Assembly: GCF_041224415.1 (NCBI RefSeq)
Contig: NZ_JBGFFE010000002.1
Coordinates: 124,001 to 188,000 of the forward strand
Direction: 5' to 3'
From: Clostridium_B lapidicellarium
GTDB lineage: Bacteria; Bacillota; Clostridia; Clostridiales; Clostridiaceae
DNA: 64,000 nt
Shown: piece by piece, positions 35,332-43,952 of the stretch
Position numbering within the stretch: position 1 is the stretch's first letter
Layout: the number at the start of each line of letters is the position of its first letter
Notes under the pieces: model-generated
Database searches by the model: none
Seen by the model: the letters and a program-made list of their open reading frames with translations, nothing else
Told to the model about the DNA's origin: nothing
Made by a program: the position numbers and the translations under genes

Positions 35332-37308
35332 TTATTTACCAGATCCGGCAGGCATATCTATAACATTTGAAAGAGGTTTCATACCTTCAATACTGTCCCA
35401 GACAAAGGTCTTTATTTTATATATACCTTCTTCCGGTATTTTGAGCATATTGCTCAAAGTAGATGACCTGCCCGCTTCAACTTTCTGTTCTCCGGATACA
35501 TAAGTTATGAATTTGCCGGTTTCATCATAAAGTGCAGTTATAAGCGAAACGTTCTGAGAAGAATCTGACACATTCTTTGCCTTTACAGATACTTTCTTAT
35601 AAGATGCATCAGGATCACTTATTTCAACAGTTTGTCCCACTTTTCTTTCTGCCGCAGCCAGTTTATCTTTCGTACTCTGGGCAATAGATGCCTGTTTTGC
35701 ACTGCCAAGTGCATCATAGAGAACCTTTGCCGCATTGATTTTTTCTTCATCTTTAGAAGTTATGGCATCGGGAAGTGCCTCTATGGCGTTATTTACAGGT
35801 ACGGTAGAATTTTCAACATCCCTGCAGTCAAATATGGAATTCCTTCCTTCATAGGCCCTTACAAGAGAATCCAAGCCACGACACATCTGTGTGGGCTCAT
35901 AGGTGGCACTGTCATAGGTTGACCATTTGTTTAGAGCTGCATCTATCATAGTTTTACCGCATTTAATATATTTTTTATCAAAAATATTTACATTATTGCT
36001 GAATTTCCCATCTTCTGTTTTATTCTTCCCATTTCCTTCTGCGGCCATTCCAATAGTCATATATACCTGGGCATTTGTCCATGAATTGTTATAATCATTG
36101 CCCATACCACCCCAGAAGGATCCAAGATAAGTTTGAGAATTTGAAAAATGATCAAGCCAATATTCTACAGCTTGTTTTACATCATAATATTTATCTTCCT
36201 CTTTTGCATTTGAATCATAATATGCTGCAAGTGGCTGCATCTGCATAGTTCCCATATCAGGAACAGCATTTGATAAAATAGTAGAACCGTCCGCTGCTGT
36301 ATTACCACGTGCGAGATCAGCTAAAGAATGTATCTTATCTTCTATATCATTTTCATCAACATGTTTTTCATCCTTGGGTACACTGTTTATATAATCCTGT
36401 GAAGTCAATGCCAATATAGCATATTGTCTTGCAAATGTCTGACTAGATGCATTTAAGTAATCTTTGTTCGAAATAATATCAATCAAATTAGAACCATCAT
36501 AAGTTATATCCCTTGGATCATAGCCCACAGCTGTAACTGCTAAAGCTAACTTTTCCCATTCCGTCATCTTTACATCCTGAGCTTTTATACCTTCAGCTTT
36601 CATCCTCCTTAGTTCATCTTTTACAGCTATAATCCAATCATCACAATATTTTTCACTTACACCTTTATAACCAGAACGTGCAGAAGAAAACATTTCCCAT
36701 GTATTATTTTTCAATTCAATACTGCCTTCACCTCCATCAAAACTTGCTTTACTACCGCTCCAATTAAAGGAAGGTACAGATCCAACCCCAATCTTTAATT
36801 TACCATAAAGCATGTTTTCTGCTTCTTTTGCCTCTTCAATTTGTCCTTCTTCATCTATTGCAGGTGTTGAATTATCAATCAAATTTCCTACAGCCGATAC
36901 ATTCTTTAACACAAATTTATACCTGCCATTTTCAACAGATTCGGGAGTGATTTTTACTTTACTTGGATCAATATTCAAGGGATTCACAGGAACAACCCCA
37001 ATAGTAGGTGCATTAAAAACTACATCTTTACTGCCGCTATATGTGGCTTTAACATTATATTGTTTTAGTAAATTTTTATATTCACTAGATTCAGGAACAA
37101 CTTCTATATCTTCTAACTTCAAGCTTGTCTTGAGGTTGTCTTCTACACTCTTATTTGTATCATAGACTTTGTCTTCTGCCGGTATTTTTACATCTACATC
37201 AATTTCAGTCGGTGTTGCAGTATCTGCCAGAGCCACACAAGGCGCAAATATTCCAAATGAAAACAGAAGCACTACTGCAAGGACTACCTTTTTCCACAAC
37301 TTTTCCAT
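35332..37308 (-). CDS. Secreted toroid-like protein with C-terminal beta module
   Basis: A 658-residue exported protein (signal 1-28). Residues 35-215 are beta-rich and unrecognised. Residues about 225-500 form a diverged alpha/alpha toroid that still shows the block seen in the two other toroids (DDWIIAVKDEL; EWEKLALAVTAVGYDPRDI; FARQYAILALTSQDY). The C-terminal about 100 residues, ending FVWDSIEGMKPLSNV, are repeated in the LRR protein next door. There is no wall-anchor motif. It sits in the riboswitch-headed operon and is probably another ligand-binding or accessory surface protein. Confidence 0.65.
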   Translation of the reverse strand: MEKLWKKVVLAVVLLFSFGIFAPCVALADTATPTEIDVDVKIPAEDKVYDTNKSVEDNLKTSLKLEDIEVVPESSEYKNLLKQYNVKATYSGSKDVVFNAPTIGVVPVNPLNIDPSKVKITPESVENGRYKFVLKNVSAVGNLIDNSTPAIDEEGQIEEAKEAENMLYGKLKIGVGSVPSFNWSGSKASFDGGEGSIELKNNTWEMFSSARSGYKGVSEKYCDDWIIAVKDELRRMKAEGIKAQDVKMTEWEKLALAVTAVGYDPRDITYDGSNLIDIISNKDYLNASSQTFARQYAILALTSQDYINSVPKDEKHVDENDIEDKIHSLADLARGNTAADGSTILSNAVPDMGTMQMQPLAAYYDSNAKEEDKYYDVKQAVEYWLDHFSNSQTYLGSFWGGMGNDYNNSWTNAQVYMTIGMAAEGNGKNKTEDGKFSNNVNIFDKKYIKCGKTMIDAALNKWSTYDSATYEPTQMCRGLDSLVRAYEGRNSIFDCRDVENSTVPVNNAIEALPDAITSKDEEKINAAKVLYDALGSAKQASIAQSTKDKLAAAERKVGQTVEISDPDASYKKVSVKAKNVSDSSQNVSLITALYDETGKFITYVSGEQKVEAGRSSTLSNMLKIPEEGIYKIKTFVWDSIEGMKPLSNVIDMPAGSGK

Positions 37309-37457
37309 TTCCTCTCCCCCTTATTATTAAGTTCAATTTACAATCTACAATCAACAATTAAAAATGTGAAACAACGCTCTTAATGAATTCCCACCATATT
37401 CTATCGTTACTTCAACATTTTTAACTGATCATTATAATAGATTAACCGCTATACACT

Positions 37458-40400
37458 TTAAAATATTATCTCACAATTTGGAAGTGATTTTTTTAAATCC
37501 TGCTGTTTACTTTCGTTTATTGTTATTCCATACAACTTAAGACTTGTTAAATTCGTTAAGCCTTTTAATGAATTTAAATCAGTTATTCCAGAATTTCTTG
37601 ATAAATCAAGAGACTGTAAATTAGTCAATCCACCCAATGGAGTTATATCGCTTATCTGATTGTATCCCAAATCGAGGTTTGTTAAATTGGTTAAATCTTT
37701 CAATATACTTACACCAGTTATTTGATTATGACTTAAATCAAGTGATTTCAAGCCAATTAATTTTTCTAGTGGAGTAATATTACTTATCTCATTACTATAT
37801 AAGAAAAGGCTCTGTAATTTAGTCAGGTTGCTCAGTGCACTTATGTTCTTTAATTTTTTACCATTTCCTTGTCTTAAATCGAGTAACTGTAGATTAGTTA
37901 AATTCTCCAGTACATCTATATTGTCCAGTTGAGTATTACTTAAACTAAGAGACTGTAGGCCCGTCAATCCACTTAATGGAGTTATATCACTTATTGGATT
38001 ATCATTTAATTCAAGAGACTTCAAACTTTCCAATTCACTTAAACCACTTATATCAACTAACTTGTTACCATTTAAATTAAGATCCGTTAAACTTGTTAAA
38101 CCCTTTAGTTCATCTGCCTCATCTATTTTTTCTATTTCATTACCACATAAATTGAGAGTCGTAAGAGCACTTAACCCCTCCAATCCACTTATATCAGTTA
38201 TTTGATTTCCCATTAAATCAAGTAATTTCAAGGCAGATAAATAATCTTTGAGTGGAGTTATATTACTCACTTTATTATTCTGCAAGTTAAGAGACTGTAA
38301 ATTCTTCAAACCACTTAATGAACTTATATCAGATATTTGATTATAGCTTAAATCCAAGGTTGTTAAATCTTTCAGATTACTCAGTGCACTTATATCACTT
38401 ATTTTGTCATCAGTTCCCCATTGAAAATTTTTATTTAAAAGTAAAGTTTGCAAATTAGTTAATCCTTCTAGTCCTTCTAAATCATCATTTATGGGATTAT
38501 TACTTAAATCAAGATACCTTAAATCTTTCAGCTGACTTAATACACTTGTACTCTTCAATTTAGTAGCTCCCAATTTAAGTATCTGCAACTTAGTTAAATC
38601 TTCCAGCTCACTTAAATCACTATTAATATTCCATCCATTTCCGCTTAAATCAAGTTCTTTAAGGTTTTTCAAATCTTTTAATCCACTTGTATTGATAAAT
38701 TGTCCGCTATCAAGACTAAGCGTTTGTAAATTAAGACATTGTAAATTTTTCAAACCACTTAAAAGGCTTAAATCATTTATTGTAGTTCCACTTAGATTAA
38801 GAGATTCCAATTGTGGCAATTCATTCAATAAACTTATACTCTTCGTATTTAAATTTCTATTGTCGGCTAAATTAAGAGTTTTAAGTGAAGTCAAATTTTC
38901 AATTCCCCCAAGATCCACTATGTTTTTTCCCCTGACATCCAATTCAGTTATTTTATCTACATCACTTTTATGTAAGGTTCCAGTAGGTTTCTTTATATCA
39001 TCTCTTACAGCTTTTTCTAAATCTGAATCGGTAAAAGTTACTTCGCTGTCATCATCACTACTTCCACCATCTATAACAGATATAGTTTTAACATCGGAAA
39101 GAGGTTTCATATCCTCCAGGCCATCCCATACAAAAGCCCTCAATTCATAATTTCCCGTATCCGGAATACCTATAGTTCCAATCAGAGAAATCTGTCCTCC
39201 CTGTTCAACATCTTCCTTGTTGCTTGTACACTTTATAAAGTTATTATTATCTTTATCAAACAGCCCCAGCATGAGTGAAACTGGCTGTTCTTCACCAGAA
39301 TTATTCACAGCCTTTACAATTACTTTAGCATCATCACCCAATTTAAAAGAAGTTTTACCTTCAGGCAGCTCAGTACTTATCTCTATGGGACTGGCACTAC
39401 TATCGGTGACTATTACAGTACAAGCGGCAGTTTCCTTTCCATCTCCTGCAGCCGCAGTTATTATCGCCGTACCTTTGGACACTGCAGCTACATTCCCATC
39501 CTGGTCAACTGTGGCTACTTCGGGTTTATTACTTGTCCATGCCACTTCCTTGTCAGTGGCAGTTTCGGGAGTAACAGTTGCCGTGAGCTTATCGGTACTT
39601 CCTTTTTCCAAAGTTGTATTTGTTTTATTAAGATTTATCCCGGTTACAGGTACGTCTTCATCGGTAACTGTAACAGTACAAAATCCACTGTAGGTATCGT
39701 CGGAAGTCTTGGCATATATAAATGCAGTACCAGGACTCACCGCTGTAACCTTCCCATTTTCATCAACTGCAGCCACTTCATTATTACTACTTCCCCAATT
39801 AACAGTCTTACCATCTGGAATCTGCAAAATAATTGCTTCCTCTCCTCCAGTCTTTAAAGTCAGTTTATCCTGAAGCTTGGCATCCTCGCCATATAGAAAT
39901 ACTACTCCTGAGGTATCCCCCCACTCTGACTCATCTTCAGGCTTAAAGTTTGTCCCCCGAGTATCCACTACAAGATTTATATCTCCACTAAAACAATTTA
40001 CTCCAAAGCTTGCTACAGAACTAGGAGTTTTTATATACTTCAATGAGGTACAGTCTTTAAATACCTCATCCCAAACATTCAACAATCCATCATCCAAATT
40101 AACTTCTTTAATGCCTGTACAACCATTAAATGCATTACTTTTTATATCAGTAACTCCTTTCGGAATAGTTATGGAAGTCAAACCAGTACAATTTTCAAAA
40201 ATTCCAGTAGGGATAATACCTATGTTATCTGGTAAAGAAATTGACTCCAGCGTGGCACATCCCAGAAAAGCAGAACGTGATGTAGAAAAATAATTATAAT
40301 AAATCCCAGTGCAACCGCTGAAGTCTAATTTCTTAGGTACTGTCCAGTCAAAATATTTTTTATTAAATCCTTTACTAGTAATAGCTGTATTATTTGATAA

Positions 40401-40754
40401 ATTTATACCGGACACTCCAGTTAAATATTTCATAATTGGCATATCCTCATCTTTAATATCAAGATCTGACAGGTCAATATCTCCTGTAATAGATGCAAGG
40501 TCAGATGTAGTTAAATCTCCCGTATAGCCGCTGCCTTTATTGGCCGCTTCTGTCAATTTGGTTTTTAACTTTGCATTATTTATGGCGACAGCTTCTTCTC
40601 CACTATCTTCAGTATTCTGCTCACTCACCACAGGTGTATTGGAATTAAGGCTTTCTGCATAGACAGTATTAAGCCTTCCTGTGTCTGCTGCGACAAATGA
40701 TACGGAACATACTGCAGATATACACAGCAGCATCTCGATTTTCTTCCTCAGCAT
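37458..40754 (-). CDS. Secreted leucine-rich-repeat and BIG2 surface protein
   Basis: A 1098-residue exported protein with a signal peptide (1-33), BspA-type LRRs (about 110-265; CTGLTSITIPKGV), two BIG2 Ig-like domains (about 290-450), a beta module with the FVWDGLEDMKPLSDV block (about 455-555) and a long run of 22-residue internalin-type LRRs (about 600-1095; LKxLDLSxNxISDI). No sortase signal or CWB2 is seen. LRRs normally mediate protein contact. Its place as first gene behind a cobalamin riboswitch ties it to the corrinoid system, perhaps as a scaffold. Confidence 0.8.
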   Translation of the reverse strand: MLRKKIEMLLCISAVCSVSFVAADTGRLNTVYAESLNSNTPVVSEQNTEDSGEEAVAINNAKLKTKLTEAANKGSGYTGDLTTSDLASITGDIDLSDLDIKDEDMPIMKYLTGVSGINLSNNTAITSKGFNKKYFDWTVPKKLDFSGCTGIYYNYFSTSRSAFLGCATLESISLPDNIGIIPTGIFENCTGLTSITIPKGVTDIKSNAFNGCTGIKEVNLDDGLLNVWDEVFKDCTSLKYIKTPSSVASFGVNCFSGDINLVVDTRGTNFKPEDESEWGDTSGVVFLYGEDAKLQDKLTLKTGGEEAIILQIPDGKTVNWGSSNNEVAAVDENGKVTAVSPGTAFIYAKTSDDTYSGFCTVTVTDEDVPVTGINLNKTNTTLEKGSTDKLTATVTPETATDKEVAWTSNKPEVATVDQDGNVAAVSKGTAIITAAAGDGKETAACTVIVTDSSASPIEISTELPEGKTSFKLGDDAKVIVKAVNNSGEEQPVSLMLGLFDKDNNNFIKCTSNKEDVEQGGQISLIGTIGIPDTGNYELRAFVWDGLEDMKPLSDVKTISVIDGGSSDDDSEVTFTDSDLEKAVRDDIKKPTGTLHKSDVDKITELDVRGKNIVDLGGIENLTSLKTLNLADNRNLNTKSISLLNELPQLESLNLSGTTINDLSLLSGLKNLQCLNLQTLSLDSGQFINTSGLKDLKNLKELDLSGNGWNINSDLSELEDLTKLQILKLGATKLKSTSVLSQLKDLRYLDLSNNPINDDLEGLEGLTNLQTLLLNKNFQWGTDDKISDISALSNLKDLTTLDLSYNQISDISSLSGLKNLQSLNLQNNKVSNITPLKDYLSALKLLDLMGNQITDISGLEGLSALTTLNLCGNEIEKIDEADELKGLTSLTDLNLNGNKLVDISGLSELESLKSLELNDNPISDITPLSGLTGLQSLSLSNTQLDNIDVLENLTNLQLLDLRQGNGKKLKNISALSNLTKLQSLFLYSNEISNITPLEKLIGLKSLDLSHNQITGVSILKDLTNLTNLDLGYNQISDITPLGGLTNLQSLDLSRNSGITDLNSLKGLTNLTSLKLYGITINESKQQDLKKSLPNCEIIF

Positions 40755-40821
40755 TTCAATCTCCCCTCCTTAAAATTCAATTTACAACATAAAATCCACA
40801 ATTAAGATTGCCTATAACAGC

Positions 40822-40851
40822 AAAAATACCTCACGCTGTGGGAGGTATTTT
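40822..40851. terminator. Second hairpin in the riboswitch leader
   Basis: AAAATACCTC arms around an 8-base loop with a T-run, between the riboswitch terminator and the LRR gene start. Bidirectional in form. Confidence 0.5.
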
Positions 40852-40859
40852 ATAATTAT

Positions 40860-40895
40860 AAAAATAAAAAATGGAGAACTCAGAGAGTTCTCCAT
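40860..40895 (-). terminator. Terminator of cobalamin riboswitch C
   Basis: A near-perfect stem (GGAGAACTC/GAGTTCTCC core) followed on the minus strand by TTTTTTATTTTT, lying about 85 bases after the aptamer. This is the expected expression platform. Confidence 0.8.
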
Positions 40896-40978
40896 TTTTA
40901 CTTAAATGTAACTGTTTACCCAAAAAATATAAAGGCAAACAGTCTAGCAATCTATGTAATGTCTTCCCCTCCGAAAGA

Positions 40979-41132
40979 ATTGACAAAATACCAGGCAGGC
41001 CTTCTGGCTTGGATTCATTTTACTCCCCCGTCTTCCCGGATATATAATCCAGTGACATATTGGGGTTTCATCTTCCATACAGCAACGGTGGGCTGCAGTG
41101 GCTACGATTCCACTTTTCCTTTTAACTGTCAA
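40979..41132 (-). promoter_or_regulatory. Cobalamin riboswitch C, upstream of the LRR-ECF operon
   Basis: On the minus strand the aptamer shows, in order, AAAAGGAAAAGTGG, the CCACTGCAG block, TTGCTGTATGGAAGATGA, GTCACTGG, GGGAAG, and the B12 box (40991-41010; AAGCCAGAAGGCCTGCCTGG). P1 can form between TTGACA at the 5' end and TGTCAA at the 3' end. Binding of adenosyl- or other cobalamin would stop transcription at the following hairpin. Confidence 0.88.
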
Positions 41133-41193
41133 ATATAGCAGCACCTGATATAATATATTAAATTTTCATAAATTATTTAATTCTCTAATTTTT

Positions 41194-41222
41194 AGTATAA
41201 AATATAAATTTACCAAAGTCAA
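41194..41222 (-). promoter_or_regulatory. Promoter of the riboswitch C operon
   Basis: Minus strand: TTGACT (41217-41222), 17-bp spacer, TATACT (41194-41199). It is a near copy of the promoter of ECF operon 1. Confidence 0.75.
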
Positions 41223-41351
41223 CATTATTTTCATTTTATTTTAACAATTTATTCTTGATCTTACATAAAACTTATATGACATTGGCTGTATGCTTACTGC
41301 ATATAGTTAACTATAAAATCACAAATTAATATACAAAATAATATCTCATAA

Positions 41352-41385
41352 AAAATAGATTGACCCACGAGGATCAATCTATTTT
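41352..41385 (-). terminator. Terminator after the secreted DUF4430 gene
   Basis: A 12-bp perfect stem with TTTTTTATG following on the minus strand, about 20 bases after the stop. It separates this gene from the LRR operon. Confidence 0.85.
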
Positions 41386-41406
41386 ATAGCCAGTTATTTG
41401 TTTTAA

Positions 41407-42279
41407 CTACAGACCAGAAACCGCCATATTAGCTCCAGTTGATGCAGGTGATAACCCCTTAATTGCTTCATCAACCTGATCTTGTGTAGCCTGCAGTGTC
41501 TGTAATGTTGTTAATGCTGCTTTATAGTTTTCATCATTTTTGTTTTCATAATTAGCCATATCTCTTATAAGATCTGATTTACTTACTCTTTCAAAGAGTG
41601 GTGCAACATATACTGAAGTATCCCAGTTGTAGTAACCATCATCAGTAACTTCAGTTGGTAAATATGCTGAATTTGCTATTCCAAGATCTGCACCCATTGC
41701 TGCCGAGAACTCCCAACGTATTACAGCATTATCTGGAACATTGGATAAAGCAGTTGCTGCAGTATAATAAGTTCCATTACTACCATAAGTTTGCGAATCA
41801 TTTACTGTAAATGTCCAACCAGATACTCCGTCACATTCTTTTTCTCTAAGCCAGCCTGTATCAGTTATAATTGGCTGATGTAATATATCATTTTTAAAAA
41901 TAACACCCTTTGTTACAGTATCAAGCTTATCATAAAATTTAGATGGATAATTAGCTTGAAAATCAGCCTGATTATCTGAATTATCCTGGAATGCTTTTAT
42001 ATACGCATATTGACCCGTAGTTGCATCTATACCAATATTGGGATCAGCCTGTTTCGTTGCATCTAGTATAGTTTTAGAATCATCCAGTGTAACCTTTACC
42101 GGTTTTATAAGTGGGGATTCTCCCAAAACATTCTTCTCCACGTCCACGTAAACTGTTTTCTCAGAAGCTGCCGCCGCCTGCGCATTGTTTGTAAAAGAAG
42201 GTGCTACAACTACCCCAAGTGCCATTACCAGTACGCTTAGAACAAATGCAAATGCTTTATTTTTCAAAATTTTAAACAT
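41407..42279 (-). CDS. Secreted DUF4430-domain protein under tandem cobalamin riboswitches
   Basis: A 290-residue exported protein: signal peptide (1-36, cut at AQA), a DUF4430 domain (about 40-195) with CDGVSGWTFTVND and DNAVIRWEF, and a short helical C-terminal region (about 225-280). There is no anchor, so it may be a soluble binder like transcobalamin's beta domain. The start is ATG 42279 or the adjoining TTG 42282, with AAAGGAGA upstream. Monocistronic, with its own terminator and a roughly 750-base regulatory leader. Confidence 0.8.
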   Translation of the reverse strand: MFKILKNKAFAFVLSVLVMALGVVVAPSFTNNAQAAAASEKTVYVDVEKNVLGESPLIKPVKVTLDDSKTILDATKQADPNIGIDATTGQYAYIKAFQDNSDNQADFQANYPSKFYDKLDTVTKGVIFKNDILHQPIITDTGWLREKECDGVSGWTFTVNDSQTYGSNGTYYTAATALSNVPDNAVIRWEFSAAMGADLGIANSAYLPTEVTDDGYYNWDTSVYVAPLFERVSKSDLIRDMANYENKNDENYKAALTTLQTLQATQDQVDEAIKGLSPASTGANMAVSGL

Positions 42280-42377
42280 CAACTAAGATCTCCTTTCAAT
42301 TATTTTTCTACCCCTAAACTCCATGTTAAATAGAAAGTGACCTGTTATCATATACCTTATATAACATCACCCCCTTA

Positions 42378-42430
42378 AAATATAAAAATCACAGTCCTCT
42401 TTTCCTGAAAGTGATTTTGAGGCTGTGATT
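42378..42430 (-). terminator. Terminator of cobalamin riboswitch B
   Basis: AATCACAG plus CCTC on one arm pair with GAGG plus CTGTGATT on the other (42386-42399 with 42419-42430), followed on the minus strand by TTTTTATATTTT. Confidence 0.8.
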
Positions 42431-42547
42431 CAAATATAAACTATTAAAAAGGCATGTCCATTTATGCAAAATTATAAATCCTAAGCTTGTCCCCTTATTG
42501 CCTTTAGCTCATAATCACTTTTTCATGGAAAGTTATTTATGAAATAT

Positions 42548-42716
42548 CCAGGTTAAGATTTCTGACTTATGGCTTTTTCAAGTATGTCTCCGGTTTATTC
42601 AAATTTATCTGAAAATTTTGGAGGTATTACTTTGAAATTTCCCATTTACAGCGGCCCGACCGCCCAGGTTTCTCACCTGGTTTCCCTTTTATAACCCGCT
42701 TTGGCAGGTTACCTGA
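42548..42716 (-). promoter_or_regulatory. Cobalamin riboswitch B (second of tandem pair)
   Basis: Minus-strand order: GGGTTATAAAAGGGAA, CCAGGTGAGAAACCTGG, GGTCGGGCCGCTGTAA, and a B12-box-like AAGTCAGAAATCTTAACCTGG near 42548-42570. P1 can form between TCAGGT (5') and ACCTGG (3'). The core is a clear match; the 3' half and B12 box are more diverged than in A and C. It starts 16 bases after the terminator of riboswitch A. Confidence 0.78.
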
Positions 42717-42731
42717 ATAAAAAAACACATC

Positions 42732-42763
42732 TGTTAAAAATAAAAGACCCTCTTTCGAAGGTC
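42732..42763 (-). terminator. Terminator of cobalamin riboswitch A
   Basis: GACCTTC-GAAA-GAGGGTC hairpin (42746-42763), then TTTTATTTTT on the minus strand. Confidence 0.85.
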
Positions 42764-42857
42764 CGCACATATCAAAATCAATATATTTTCCACCTGACAT
42801 TTAAATGAAAACATATCCGATATACGTCTTTCCTTCCAAAAGAACTGAACATATCAC

Positions 42858-43015
42858 CAAACAGGTAGGTATACTGGCTTGGAATCATCTTACTCTCCGA
42901 CCTTCCCAAAGAACTCTGTCTTCAGTGGCACTCCTGGATTTCATCTTCCCTACAGTAGTGGAGGCTGCAGTGGTTTTTGACCACTTTCCCTATTGATTCT
43001 TAAAAAGCCTGTCTG
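42858..43015 (-). promoter_or_regulatory. Cobalamin riboswitch A (first of tandem pair)
   Basis: Minus-strand order: AATAGGGAAAGTGG, CCACTGCAG, CTACTGTAGGGAAGATGA, GTGCCACTG, GGGAAGG, and the B12 box AAGCCAGTATACCTACCTG (42861-42880). P1 pairs CAGACAGG with CCTGTTTG. A good promoter precedes it and a terminator hairpin follows about 95 bases downstream. Confidence 0.9.
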
Positions 43016-43039
43016 ATAAGTTATTATTTTATCAATTTC

Positions 43040-43068
43040 ATAATATATCAACTTATGTTATTTGTCAA
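43040..43068 (-). promoter_or_regulatory. Promoter of the tandem-riboswitch transcript
   Basis: Minus strand: TTGACA (43063-43068), 17-bp spacer, TATTAT (43040-43045). The 255 bases upstream (43069-43324) are AT-rich and I see nothing else in them. Confidence 0.75.
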
Positions 43069-43324
43069 CATATATTCAATATATTTTATAATATATAATT
43101 ATATTCAAACATTTACATATTAATCCTTATACCTTTATTCTCTAATGATTCTTATTCAAAAACTGTATTTGCTGATAATTACTTTTTTACATTTTCCATC
43201 TTTACCTAATTTTAGATCTGGAATTAAATTAAATACATATACTACATGTAAGAAATTTTTATTGGCAGTAAGCCTATTTATTGTATCCAACTGGTAATTT
43301 AATTCAAAATCAAATTAAAAAAAC

Positions 43325-43357
43325 AAGGGCTAACAGCCGCCAAAGCTTTTAACCCTT
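43325..43357 (-). terminator. Terminator after the Rpn-type remnant
   Basis: AAGGGxTAA/TTAxCCCTT arms followed on the minus strand by TTGTTTTTTTAATTT. Confidence 0.7.
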
Positions 43358-43383
43358 TATTTATATATTTCAAATCAAAACCA

Positions 43384-43774
43384 TTAAAAATATCTCTCTA
43401 GATCCTTAATTTTCTCTAAATCAAATATATCCGTTGCAATAGATTCAATCTTCTCCTTTGAAAGTTTTCTTATCTTTTCTTCATAATTCTCCGGCAGCCC
43501 ATTAAATTTTTTTCTCAGCTGTTTAATAAGTAGATCTGCCTTCCCCTCTTCTCTGCCTTCTTTCCTGCCTTCCTCTTTTCCCTTTTGTGTATAGTATATT
43601 TTCCTTATTTCATCCACAGACATCTTAGATACACCTTCCTGTGATTTCTTGAATTCTTCATATTTATCTTCAAAACAATTCTGGAAAAACAAGCTCTACT
43701 ATTTCAGCTTCAAAAGCCTCCAATATAGTTTTCCATGCTGCATCAAAATCGTATATCCTTGTCAAAATTTTCAC
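43384..43774 (-). pseudogene. Remnant of an Rpn/PD-(D/E)XK-type nuclease gene
   Basis: The frame from GTG 43774 reads a typical N-terminus of this family (RIYDFDAAWKTILEAFEAEIVELVFPELF) and then hits a stop near 43667. A shifted frame (43384-43692) continues with the typical C-terminal segment, an EGRKEGREEGKADLL charged helix and a KIESIATDIFDLEKI tail. The catalytic middle (usually about 200 residues) is missing. I read this as an internal deletion plus frameshift of a recombination-promoting nuclease/putative transposase gene. Confidence 0.7.
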
Positions 43775-43857
43775 GCCCTTGTCCCTTAGTATTAACCAAC
43801 TCCTTATTATTTATTTTATCAGAATATCCCGTAATAAGCCATTAAAAATTAAAAAAT

Positions 43858-43913
43858 AAGGGTTAGAAGACCTGGCAGTTTTCAGCTGAAAGCTGTCAGG
43901 TCTTCTAACCCTT
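43858..43913 (-). terminator. Large hairpin terminator of the XRE gene
   Basis: A roughly 24-bp nearly perfect stem, followed on the minus strand by TTATTTTTTAATTTTT. Confidence 0.85.
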
Positions 43914-43952
43914 TACGCAAAAATCAAACTGCTGGAAATATTCCTACGGGTA

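Noticed and set aside
38692..39693. Long plus-strand frames opposite the LRR gene
   Set aside because: Hydrophobic shadow frames opposite Leu/Ser/Thr-rich coding sequence; no start signals.
37458..40754. CRISPR-like or satellite DNA repeats
   Set aside because: The roughly 66-base periodicity is the coding of 22-residue leucine-rich repeats; units vary in sequence and stay in frame.
40944..41144. Small minus-strand open frame
   Set aside because: It coincides with the cobalamin riboswitch aptamer and has no ribosome site; the RNA structure explains the sequence.
42805..42996. Small plus-strand open frame
   Set aside because: It is the complement of riboswitch A; no start site or homology.
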